Source of the DNA: Sphingomonas pseudosanguinis
Lineage (GTDB): Bacteria > Pseudomonadota > Alphaproteobacteria > Sphingomonadales > Sphingomonadaceae
Assembly: GCF_014196255.1 (NCBI RefSeq)
Contig: NZ_JACIDH010000005.1
Span: 62,001 to 126,000 of the forward strand
Reading direction: 5' to 3'
Length of the DNA: 64,000 bases
Below the pieces are notes generated by a model. It had not been told where the DNA came from and did no database searches. It saw nothing but the letters and a program-made list of their open reading frames with translations. The translations under genes were made by a program, and so were the position numbers. Positions 8,852 to 16,505 of the stretch are shown here, piece by piece (position 1 is the stretch's first letter; every line of letters starts with the position of its first letter).

Positions 8852-10926
8852 AGACGACCATCGCCATCGGGCTCGGCCTGATCGCCAGCGCGGCGCAAGC
8901 CCAAAACGGTCCCGCCGATCCAGCGGTCAACGAGACGTTCAAATTCGCCAAGCCCGCCGGACAGCCCGACGCGATCGAGACCTCGCCCGACGGCAAGATC
9001 ACGGTGCAGGTGTCGACCGACAATGACGGTCGCGCGGTCTATATGATCGCCCGCAACGGCAAGGCGATCGTCGCGCCCTCGCGACTGGGCATGATGTTCA
9101 CCGACGCGCCCAAGATCGAGCGGGGGCTGAAGATCGAGTCCGTGTCGCACGCCAAGTCCGACACCAGCTGGACCCAGCCCTGGGGCGAGTGGCGCACCAT
9201 CCGCGACAACCACCGCGAGATGCGCGTCCGCCTGATGGAATCGAGTGCGCTCCATCGCCGCTATGACGTGGTGTTCCGGGTGCAGGATGACGGCGTCGGC
9301 TTCCGCTACGAATTTCCTGAGCAGCAGGCCTTGCCCAAGGCGAACATCGCCGAGGAACTGACCGAGTTCAACATCGCGCAGAACGGGACGGCGTGGTGGA
9401 AGCCCGCCTTCCTCTGGAACCGCGAGGAATATCTCTACAATCGCACAGCCATCAGCGCGGTCGGCACGGCGGCGACGCCGATCACGATGAAGCTGGACGA
9501 CGGCACCCATATCGCCATCCACGAGGCGGCGCTGGTCGACTATGCCAGCATGGGCGTCATGAAGACCGAGGGGAACAGCTTCAAGGCGGTCCTCACCCCC
9601 GGCTCGGGCGCGCCCAAGGTCGTGAAGACAGGCGCCTGGACGACGCCGTGGCGCACCTTCCTGATCGCGCCGGATGCGGGCGGGCTTTATACGAGCCATC
9701 TGATGCTCAACCTGAACGAGCCCAACAAGCTGGGCGACGTCAGCTGGGTGAAGCCGGGCAAGTTCGTCGGCGTCTGGTGGAAGATGATCAAGGGCGAGTG
9801 GAGCTGGGCGCGCGGCCCTCGCCACGGGGCCACCACGGCGAATGTGAAGACCTATATCGACTTCGCGTCGAAATACGGCATCCCCGGCGTGCTGGTCGAG
9901 GGGTGGAATATCGGCTGGGACGGCGACTGGGCGGGCAATGGCTCGGCGATGCAGTTCGCGACCCCGGCCGAGGATTTCGACGCGGACTATCTGGCGAAAT
10001 ACGCCAAGGCCAAGGGCGTCTCGCTGATCGGCCATCACGAGACGGGCGGCGCGGTCAGCCATTATGAGAGCCAGTTCGACCCGGCCTTCAAATTCGCCGC
10101 CGATCATGGCGAGCATGTCGTCAAGACCGGCTATGTCGCCGATGCGGGCCAGATCGAGCGGGTGAACGCGGACGGCTCGGTCGCCCGTGAGTGGCATGAG
10201 GGCCAGTGGATGGTGAACCACCATCTGCGCGTGCTGGAAGCCGCCGCCAAGTACAAGGTGTCGATCGATGCGCATGAGCCGGTCAAGGACACCGGCCTGC
10301 GCCGCACCTATCCCAACTGGCTGGCGCGCGAGGGCTCGCGGGGGATGGAGTATAATGCCTGGCCGGGCAAGAACCCGCCCGAGCATGAGGTCAACCTGGC
10401 CTTCACCCGGATGCTCGAAGGGCCGATGGACTTCACGCCGGGTGTGCTGAGCCTGACGGGGAGCGATAACAGCCCGATCCAGTCGACTATCGCCAAGCAG
10501 CTGGCGCTCTATGTCGTGCTCTACTCGCCGGTGCAGATGGCGGCCGACACGCCCGAGAATTATGCCAAATACCGCCAAGCCTTCCGCTTCATCGCGGATG
10601 TGCCGGTGGACTGGGAGGATAGCCGCGTCCTGAACGGAGAGGTCGGCGATTACGTCACCTTCGCGCGGCGCGACCGGAAGAGTCGCGACTGGTATATCGG
10701 GTCGATCACCGACGAGAATGCGCGTGAGCTGACCGTGACGCTCGACTTCCTCGATCCGGGCAAGTCCTATGAAACGCAGGTCTATAAGGACGGCCCCGGT
10801 GCGACCTATGCGACCGACGCGCGCCATTCGATCGCGTTCGAGACCAAGCGCGTCAAGAAGGGCGACACCCTCACCTTGTCGCTCGCCCCCGGTGGCGGTC
10901 AGGCGATCCGGTTGAAGGCGCTGTAA
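8848..10926 (+). CDS. Exported alpha-glucosidase, glycoside hydrolase family 97
   Basis: A 692-residue GH97 protein coupled to the preceding gene (ATGA). A short signal (MKTTIAIGLGLIASAAQAQ) points to the periplasm. Layout is the family's N-terminal beta-sandwich, catalytic barrel (about 300-560) and C-terminal sandwich. Residues matching the inverting SusB branch are present: LIGHHETGG with E398, DAHEPVKDTGLRRTYPN with E477 and GMEYNAW with E501. Members with this glutamate set are calcium-dependent inverting alpha-glucosidases, whereas the retaining branch carries an aspartate nucleophile instead. It probably trims malto-oligosaccharides in the periplasm. It ends the alpha-glucan operon and is followed by a run of hairpins. 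Confidence 0.92.
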   Translation: MKTTIAIGLGLIASAAQAQNGPADPAVNETFKFAKPAGQPDAIETSPDGKITVQVSTDNDGRAVYMIARNGKAIVAPSRLGMMFTDAPKIERGLKIESVSHAKSDTSWTQPWGEWRTIRDNHREMRVRLMESSALHRRYDVVFRVQDDGVGFRYEFPEQQALPKANIAEELTEFNIAQNGTAWWKPAFLWNREEYLYNRTAISAVGTAATPITMKLDDGTHIAIHEAALVDYASMGVMKTEGNSFKAVLTPGSGAPKVVKTGAWTTPWRTFLIAPDAGGLYTSHLMLNLNEPNKLGDVSWVKPGKFVGVWWKMIKGEWSWARGPRHGATTANVKTYIDFASKYGIPGVLVEGWNIGWDGDWAGNGSAMQFATPAEDFDADYLAKYAKAKGVSLIGHHETGGAVSHYESQFDPAFKFAADHGEHVVKTGYVADAGQIERVNADGSVAREWHEGQWMVNHHLRVLEAAAKYKVSIDAHEPVKDTGLRRTYPNWLAREGSRGMEYNAWPGKNPPEHEVNLAFTRMLEGPMDFTPGVLSLTGSDNSPIQSTIAKQLALYVVLYSPVQMAADTPENYAKYRQAFRFIADVPVDWEDSRVLNGEVGDYVTFARRDRKSRDWYIGSITDENARELTVTLDFLDPGKSYETQVYKDGPGATYATDARHSIAFETKRVKKGDTLTLSLAPGGGQAIRLKAL

Positions 10927-10933
10927 GCCCAAT

Positions 10934-11055
10934 CCTCCCCATCTCCGATGGGGAGGGGGACCACGCCCTGCGGGCGTGGTGGAGGGGCATTCGCCCCTCG
11001 CCCCTCCACCATCGCTTCGCGATGGTCCCCCTCCCCAAGCAAGCTTGGGGAGGAA
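10934..11055. repeat. Composite palindromic repeat between convergent genes
   Basis: Five consecutive GC-rich hairpins fill the gap between the convergent GH97 and M3 peptidase genes. The first three are CCTCCCCATC/GATGGGGAGG (10934-10956), ACCACGCCC/GGGCGTGGT (10960-10980) and GAGGGGC/GCCCCTC. They are followed by ACCATCGC/GCGATGGT and CTCCCCAAGC/GCTTGGGGAG. The block begins TCCTCCCC and ends GGGGAGGA, so it is itself bounded by inverted ends. It resembles the REP-like blocks at 56919 and 59603. It may act as a two-way transcription stop. Confidence 0.8.
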
Positions 11056-11062
11056 TTGGCGG

Positions 11063-13180
11063 TTACTTCGTCGGGAAGCCCCGCTGCTTCAGCAGCGCGT
11101 TCACGTCCGGATCGCGGCCCCGGAACGCGCGGTAAGCCTCCGCGCGGTCGGTTTCATTCCCCGTCGACAGCAGGATACGCGCGAATCGATCCGCCGTCGC
11201 CTTATCCCAGGGGCTGCCCGCTTCCTCGAACGCCGCGAAGGTGTCGGCGTCCATCGTCTCCGACCAGAGATAGCTGTAATAGCCCGCCGAATAGCTGTCC
11301 GACGAGAAGAGGTGATTGAACTGCGGCAGGCGGTGCCGCATCACCAACTCCTTCGGCATGCCGATCTCCTTCAGCGTCGTCGCCTCGAACGCCGCCGGAT
11401 CGACGATCCCGTCCGGGATGGTGTGCAGCTTCATATCGACGATTGCCGAGGACAGATATTCGGTCGTCGCAAAGCCCTGGTTGAAGGTCTCCGACGCCTT
11501 GATCTTGTCGAGCAGCGCCTGCGGCATGGGCTGGCCGGTCTTGTAGTGGCGCGCGTACTTGTCGAGCACGTCGCGCGTCAGCAGCCAATGCTCGTTCACC
11601 TGGCTGGGATATTCCACGAAGTCGCGCGGCGTGCCTGCCAGCCCCGGATAGGTCACGTTCTGCAGCATCGCATGGATTGCGTGCCCGAACTCGTGGAACA
11701 GCGTCTCGGCATCGTCGAGGCTGATCAGGACGGGTTCACCGGGCGCGCCCTTGGCGAAGTTGTTGTTGTTCGACGACAGGACATTCTGCACCGGCGGCAA
11801 GTTGCGCTGGCCGCGATAGGTGTTCGCCCATGCGCCCGAACGCTTGCCCGTCCGTGCGAAATCATCGCGGTAGAACAGGCCGACTTCCTTGCCGTTCCGC
11901 GTGACGTGCCAGACGCGCATGTTCGGCTCGAACACCGGCACCGTGCCGGTGATCTCCTTGAAATCCAGCCCATAGAGCCGGTTCGCGGCGTAGAGCGAAC
12001 CCTGGATGATGTTGTTCAGCTCGAAATAGGGCTTCAGTTCGGCCTGATCGAGGTCGTAGCGGCTCTTGCGCACCTTCTCCTGATAGAAGCGATAGTCCCA
12101 GGGCTCGATCGTGATCTTCGCGCCTTCCTTATCCGCAATGGCCTGCATGTCGCGGACCTCCTCGGCGACGCGCGCCTTGGCGGCGGGCCAGACGCGCATC
12201 ATCAGGTCCATCGCGGCGGCCGGGGTCTTGGCCATCGTGTCCTGCATCCGCCAATCGGCATGGGTCTTGAAGCCCAGCAGGTGCGCGCGGTTGGCACGGA
12301 GGCGCACGATGCGCGCGATGGTCGCCTTGGTATCGTTGATGTCGCCATTGTCGCCGCGCTTGGTGAAGGCACGCCACACCTGCTCGCGCAAGCCGCGGTC
12401 GGTGGCGAAGGTCAGCACCGGATCGACCGCCGAGCGGGTGTTGACGATCGCCCAGCCCTGTGCCCCGCGCTCGGCCGCCGCCGCCTTGGCGACGGCCTTC
12501 ACGCTGTCGGGCAGGCCCGCGAGCCGCACTTCGTCGGTAACGATGATCGCGGTGCCCTCGTCCGCCAGCAGCCGTTGCGAGAATTCGCTGAAGTTGATGG
12601 CGAGATTCTGGTTGAAGGCGGACAGCTCCTCCTTCTGCGCGGGCGTCAGCTTGGCCCCCTGCCGCACGAAGCTGTCATAGGTACGCGTGACCAGCCGCTT
12701 CTGCTGCGCGTCCAGCCCGCTCGTGTCGCGCGCCTTGTAGATCGCCTCGATCCGCGCGAACAGCTTGGGGTTGAAGGTGATCTCGTCCGACGCCTTGGAC
12801 AGCTTGGGCGACCATTCACGGTCCAGCGCCTGATAGGCGGGCGTATTCATATTGCCCGTCATCACCCCGAACAGCGTCATCACACGGTTCAGCGTCTGCC
12901 CGGCATTCTGCATCGGCACGAAGGTGTTGGCGAAGGTCGGCCTGGCCGGATTGTTGGCGATCCGCTCATAGTCCTGGCGACGCTCGGCCAGCGCTGCCTC
13001 GAACGCGGCCGGGAACAGCTCGGGCTTCACCTTATCCCAGGGCGGCACCCCGCCATAGGGGCCGGTCCAGGGGGCGATCAGCGGGTTGGTCGCTGGGGCC
13101 TGCGCGGCCTGGGGCGGACCGGCGAGCACGGAACTGCTCAGAAGCGCCGCAAGACCAGCGGCGAGGTAGAGATGACGCAA
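11063..13180 (-). CDS. M3-family metallopeptidase (peptidyl-dipeptidase Dcp type)
   Basis: A 705-residue zinc peptidase of the thimet oligopeptidase family (M3A). The signal peptide (MRHLYLAAGLAALLSSSVLAG) indicates a periplasmic enzyme. The long helical N-terminal part leads to the zinc motif HEFGH at 496-500, followed by VEYPSQVNEHW, which supplies the third ligand glutamate. Length matches Dcp/oligopeptidase A relatives (about 680-710). The start at 13180 is the only one giving a complete signal peptide. It would release dipeptides from peptide C-termini or clear short peptides. It stands alone, converging with the GH97 gene across a hairpin block, so no pathway link is evident. Confidence 0.92.
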   Translation of the reverse strand: MRHLYLAAGLAALLSSSVLAGPPQAAQAPATNPLIAPWTGPYGGVPPWDKVKPELFPAAFEAALAERRQDYERIANNPARPTFANTFVPMQNAGQTLNRVMTLFGVMTGNMNTPAYQALDREWSPKLSKASDEITFNPKLFARIEAIYKARDTSGLDAQQKRLVTRTYDSFVRQGAKLTPAQKEELSAFNQNLAINFSEFSQRLLADEGTAIIVTDEVRLAGLPDSVKAVAKAAAAERGAQGWAIVNTRSAVDPVLTFATDRGLREQVWRAFTKRGDNGDINDTKATIARIVRLRANRAHLLGFKTHADWRMQDTMAKTPAAAMDLMMRVWPAAKARVAEEVRDMQAIADKEGAKITIEPWDYRFYQEKVRKSRYDLDQAELKPYFELNNIIQGSLYAANRLYGLDFKEITGTVPVFEPNMRVWHVTRNGKEVGLFYRDDFARTGKRSGAWANTYRGQRNLPPVQNVLSSNNNNFAKGAPGEPVLISLDDAETLFHEFGHAIHAMLQNVTYPGLAGTPRDFVEYPSQVNEHWLLTRDVLDKYARHYKTGQPMPQALLDKIKASETFNQGFATTEYLSSAIVDMKLHTIPDGIVDPAAFEATTLKEIGMPKELVMRHRLPQFNHLFSSDSYSAGYYSYLWSETMDADTFAAFEEAGSPWDKATADRFARILLSTGNETDRAEAYRAFRGRDPDVNALLKQRGFPTK

Positions 13181-13261
13181 GGCGAACTCCCGTTCATGAA
13201 ACGGGCGTCATCATAGGCCCCGGCGCAAACGGGTAAAGTCTTCTGTCCCACTCCCCGAGCG

Positions 13262-13453
13262 TCAGGAAGCGTCGTCCGGCTGTTCGCGCGCGGTCCGCGC
13301 CGCCGCGATCAGCGACTGTCCCGTCGCTTCGGCGGCAAAGGGGGTCATCGCCACCGCGACCCCATTGGGTCCATCGAGCATCACCACGCCCTGCTCGGCG
13401 GTGGCGACGCCCGGATCGGCATGGACGGGCGCCGAGCGGAACGGCGTGTTCAT
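13262..13453 (-). CDS. Small hypothetical protein coupled to the Crp/Fnr gene
   Basis: A 63-residue ORF whose ATG overlaps the stop of the upstream Crp/Fnr-type regulator (ATGA), which argues it is translated. It is acidic to neutral, has no membrane segment and no cysteine, and contains a beta-rich middle (GVVMLDGPNGVAVAMTP) followed by a helix ending at the C-terminus. I do not recognise a named domain. Position suggests a partner or accessory of the regulator. It could be a non-coding shadow, but the exact coupling makes that less likely. Confidence 0.55.
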   Translation of the reverse strand: MNTPFRSAPVHADPGVATAEQGVVMLDGPNGVAVAMTPFAAEATGQSLIAAARTAREQPDDAS

Positions 13454-14241
13454 GCGCCCTTCTCATTCATCGCCGGACCACCGCCGAAGAGATAGCCGGA
13501 ATCGAAGTCCGCCAGCGCGCGCAGCGCCTTGGGATCAAGGATATGGACCTCGCCGCTGCGAAAGGTCATCAGCCCGCGTTCGCGCAGCGACCGCAGCACG
13601 CGGTTGAGATGGACAGGCGTAATGCCCGCCGCCTCCGCAAGATCGATCTGGGTGACGGGAAAGCGGAACATGCCGTCACGCACCAGGTCGACCATCGCGA
13701 GGCGTTCGTGCAGCTCGCAGAACAGATGCGCGACCCGCCCGTCCGCCTCCAGCCGGCCGAGGCGGAACACCCATTCACGGTGCATTGCGGCATCGAGCAG
13801 CGTCGAGAACCACAGCATGCGCGTCAGCCGAGGCCGATGCTGCAGGATGGACTCCAGACGGTCATGACCGACGGTCGCGACCCGCACCGGGGTCAGCGTG
13901 GCGACGTCATGGTCCAGATAGCGCATGGGAAAGGCGTGCAGGTCGACGAAATCGCCCGGCACATGAAAGGCCACGATCTGCCGGTTGCCCTGACGATCGT
14001 CCATGTACCGGCACATCACACCTTCGAGCAGCAGGCTGCTATACCGCACCCGCTCGTCGCGGCGGATGACGATTTTGCGCGCCGGCATCGCGATGACATC
14101 GGCGACGCTGTCCTCCAGCACCGCCATGTCGTCGGGCGTCATCGCCTCGCGCCCGCGCCCCTTCAGGAACAGGTTCGTATGCCGAAGCGGCTTGGATACG
14201 AACGCGTCACCCTCCAGGGTATCGATCGCCGATGTCGGCAT
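13450..14241 (-). CDS. Crp/Fnr-family transcriptional regulator
   Basis: A 263-residue Crp/Fnr-like regulator. A cNMP-binding-type beta-roll spans roughly 35-150 (IVIRRDERVRYSSLLLEGVM, IVAFHVPGDFVDLHAF), then a dimer helix and a winged helix-turn-helix (TQIDLAEAAGITPVHLNRVL, near 205-225). There is no N-terminal cysteine cluster, so it is not an FNR-type Fe-S sensor. The beta-roll lacks an obvious cAMP-binding signature, so its signal is unknown. The ATG at 14241 has an AAGGA site 5-6 nt upstream that lies in the arm of a hairpin (see 14249-14273). It is coupled downstream to a 63-residue ORF. Confidence 0.88.
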   Translation of the reverse strand: MPTSAIDTLEGDAFVSKPLRHTNLFLKGRGREAMTPDDMAVLEDSVADVIAMPARKIVIRRDERVRYSSLLLEGVMCRYMDDRQGNRQIVAFHVPGDFVDLHAFPMRYLDHDVATLTPVRVATVGHDRLESILQHRPRLTRMLWFSTLLDAAMHREWVFRLGRLEADGRVAHLFCELHERLAMVDLVRDGMFRFPVTQIDLAEAAGITPVHLNRVLRSLRERGLMTFRSGEVHILDPKALRALADFDSGYLFGGGPAMNEKGA

Positions 14242-14248
14242 GCGCAGT

Positions 14249-14273
14249 CCTTTTCGCCAGCGTTACGAAAAGG
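14249..14273 (-). promoter_or_regulatory. Hairpin covering the Shine-Dalgarno of the Crp/Fnr gene
   Basis: CCTTTTCG (14249-14256) and CGAAAAGG (14266-14273) form a perfect 8-bp inverted repeat with a 9-nt loop. Read on the minus strand, the arm next to the start codon supplies the AAAAGG ribosome-binding site of the gene starting at 14241. Folding would hide the site. Whether it is a translational switch, a protein operator or the tail of the upstream transcript is open. Confidence 0.45.
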
Positions 14274-14296
14274 GTAATCGTTCTTGGCGGCAACGG

Positions 14297-14352
14297 TTCC
14301 GGATCGGGGGTTCCGGATCGGGGCTCTCGGATCGGGAGTCCCGGATCAGGCC
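14297..14352. repeat. Four tandem 14-bp repeats overlapping a gene's 3' end
   Basis: Four contiguous 14-bp units start at 14297, 14311, 14325 and 14339. The first two differ only in the last base (TTCCGGATCGGGGG and TTCCGGATCGGGGC) and the last two diverge slightly. All share a CGGATC core. The fourth unit contains the stop codon of the DUF475 gene (14346-14348). The spacing is near, but not equal to, one and a half helical turns. Confidence 0.8.
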
Positions 14353-15434
14353 CCGACCGACTTGCCGGTCGGCTGCACCGGATCGGCACTCGCCAGCGCC
14401 TGGTCGGGATGCTTGCGGTTGCTGCGCACCGACGCCCAGAAGGACAGACCGATCAACGTCGCGCCGATCAGGCCGGTGATCGTCTCGGGAATCTCGAAGC
14501 GAACCGACAGCAGCATGATCGCGGCCAGCGCGATGATGGCGTAGAAGGCGCCATGCTCGAGATAGCGATACTGGGTCAGCGTGCCCTTATCGACCAGCAT
14601 GATCGTCATCGAACGCACGAACATCGCACCGATGCCGAGACCCAGCGCGATGATGAACAGGTTGTTCGACAATGCGAAGGCGCCGATCACCCCGTCGAAC
14701 GAGAAGCTGGCGTCCAGCACCTCGAGATACAGGAAGGCCGCGAAGCCCGACTTGGCCGCCGCGCCCGTCGCCGCATCGCCATCGCCCTCCAGCAGCACAC
14801 CGATCGCATGCACCGCGATATAGGTCAGCAGCCCGAAGATGCCGGCGGTGATGAAGGTCATCGCCTCTTCGGCGGGGATGAACTGCGAGATGCCATACAG
14901 GGCGAGCAGGACGATACCCGTCGCCAGCCCCGAAATCTCGCGCAGCGCGGCCAGCGGACGCTCGATGATCGACAGCCAATGCTCCTCCTTCTCGTCGTCG
15001 AGGAAGAAGTTCAGGCCGACCATCGCCAAGAAGCTGCCGCCGAAGCCAGAGATGCCGACATGGGCGGAGGTGATGATCTGTTCGTAGCGGACCGGATCGC
15101 CGGCGGCGAGCTTGATCGCCTCGATCGGTCCCATATGCGCCGCGATCGCCACGATCGCTAGCGGGAAGACGATCCGCATGCCGAAGACCGCGATCAGGAT
15201 ACCCCAGGTCAGAAAGCGCCGGCGCCATTTGTCGTCCATGTCGCGCAACACGGTGGCGTTGACCACCGCATTATCGAACGACAGCGACACCTCCAGCACG
15301 CCCAGGACCAGCACGATCCACAACACGCCGAGCGTGCCGGGCAAGGTGCCCGTGCTCTGAAAGCCCAGCCACGCGGCGATCGCCAGGCAGATGCCGGTGA
15401 AAAGGAATGAACCCTTATAATATTTCAGCAGCAT
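14346..15434 (-). CDS. DUF475/TerC-family integral membrane protein
   Basis: A 362-residue polytopic inner-membrane protein of the DUF475 branch of the TerC superfamily. About eight or nine hydrophobic segments are visible. Family acidic motifs lie in membrane helices: GVLEVSLSFDNAVVNA near residue 45 and YLEVLDASFSFDGVIGAF in the second half, giving the internal two-fold repeat expected of TerC/Alx. Some relatives take part in manganese or other metal export or in tellurium resistance; this branch is uncharacterised. I chose the ATG at 15434 (MLLKYYKG) over an upstream extension because AGGGGG lies 8 nt before it and the first helix follows at once. It appears monocistronic. Confidence 0.85.
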   Translation of the reverse strand: MLLKYYKGSFLFTGICLAIAAWLGFQSTGTLPGTLGVLWIVLVLGVLEVSLSFDNAVVNATVLRDMDDKWRRRFLTWGILIAVFGMRIVFPLAIVAIAAHMGPIEAIKLAAGDPVRYEQIITSAHVGISGFGGSFLAMVGLNFFLDDEKEEHWLSIIERPLAALREISGLATGIVLLALYGISQFIPAEEAMTFITAGIFGLLTYIAVHAIGVLLEGDGDAATGAAAKSGFAAFLYLEVLDASFSFDGVIGAFALSNNLFIIALGLGIGAMFVRSMTIMLVDKGTLTQYRYLEHGAFYAIIALAAIMLLSVRFEIPETITGLIGATLIGLSFWASVRSNRKHPDQALASADPVQPTGKSVGA

Positions 15435-15609
15435 CGGCTTGACCCCCTGTACGCTTTTCCGGCCCGGTGGCCGGCACTCCGGCAAGTGGACGGTAAAGCC
15501 CGCACCGCCATGATTTGTTCAATCATCGGCGGCTCTATCGCCGGGGATGCCGACAAGGCAAGCCGGCGGACATGGGGGTTACACCCGCGTGGCCTGCGTG
15601 GTGGCGGGG

Positions 15610-16395
15610 TCAGACGCCGACGTCGTTGCCCGACAGCTGCTCGCTGATCCGCTCGGCGCTGATCCGCGCCTGCGCCAGCGCCTCGTCTTCGTTCACCATC
15701 GCGTCGGTCAGGCGGATGAACGGCACGGTCAGCACCGCACAGGTGCGCTGCCCGCGGCGGATCGGCGTGGCCAGTTCCACCATCCCGGCCATTTCCGGGC
15801 TTTCGCCACGCGCATAACCCTGCGCGCGGACGGTGTCCGCCTGGGCGATCAGGGCGGTGCGCGCCGCATCGTCTAGCGGCGGATGGAACAAGGCTTCCCA
15901 ATCGCGCCGGACCGCATCGGTTTGACCCGCATAGAGGACCAGCCCCGAGGGGGTCTCATAAAGCGGCCGGCGATAGCCGACCCGCACCGAGAAGCCGATC
16001 GTCGTGCTCGCCTCCATCCGCGCGATGACCGAGGACGACGCGCCCGAGGGGATCGCTAGATAACAGGACTGGCCGATCCGATCCGCCAGCTGGCGCATTT
16101 CGGGCAGCGCCTGTTCCATCAGGCTGCGCACCGGCGGTCGCTTCAGGCCCAGATGGAACAGCCGCTCGGTCATGACATACCCGTCGGGGCCCTGGCGGAC
16201 ATAGCCGCGATGCTCCAGCACCTGGATCATCCGGAACAGCTCGCCGGTCGAACGGCCCAGGCGGGTGACGATCGCGCTCATCGTCAGCGGATTTTCCTCC
16301 GCCGATAGAAGCTCGAGAATGTCGAGCCCCTTTTCCAGTGCCGGCGCGCGGTACAGCCGCTTGTCTTCCGATACCTCCGTCGACTCCGTAATCAA
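15610..16395 (-). CDS. IclR-family transcriptional regulator
   Basis: A 261-residue IclR-type regulator. The N-terminal winged helix (ALEKGLDILELLSAEENPLT, then SAIVTRLGRSTGELFRMIQVLE) is followed by the GAF-like effector domain with MEQALPEMRQLADRIGQ and YETPSGLVLYAG. The start is TTG at 16395, with GGAGG 6 nt before it. The gene lies 110 bp downstream of the PTS EIIC-EIIB gene on the same strand, so it may be read as the last gene of the GlcNAc operon, but the gap also allows its own promoter. IclR proteins often sense small acids or sugars; the ligand is not predictable here. Confidence 0.9.
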   Translation of the reverse strand: MITESTEVSEDKRLYRAPALEKGLDILELLSAEENPLTMSAIVTRLGRSTGELFRMIQVLEHRGYVRQGPDGYVMTERLFHLGLKRPPVRSLMEQALPEMRQLADRIGQSCYLAIPSGASSSVIARMEASTTIGFSVRVGYRRPLYETPSGLVLYAGQTDAVRRDWEALFHPPLDDAARTALIAQADTVRAQGYARGESPEMAGMVELATPIRRGQRTCAVLTVPFIRLTDAMVNEDEALAQARISAERISEQLSGNDVGV

Positions 16396-16505
16396 GCAAC
16401 CCCTCCGTCATCCTGTGAGCGGTCGCCCGCACCGGTCCATTATCGGAAAAATCCGGGCCCGGATTACATCCAACGGCCAAATGGCATCAAGTTGATATCT
16501 ATCGA

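Noticed and set aside
8344-10932. An 862-codon frame antisense to the alpha-glucosidase and GH97 genes
   Set aside because: Spans two real enzymes with intact catalytic motifs and ends in low-complexity Arg/Ser text.
10976-13216. A 746-codon rightward frame over the M3 peptidase
   Set aside because: The opposite strand encodes HEFGH and a signal peptide; this frame has no recognisable features.
14438-15434. A Mn-sensing yybP-ykoY riboswitch for the TerC-family gene
   Set aside because: The short upstream region (15435-15609) shows no conserved riboswitch core that I could recognise by eye.
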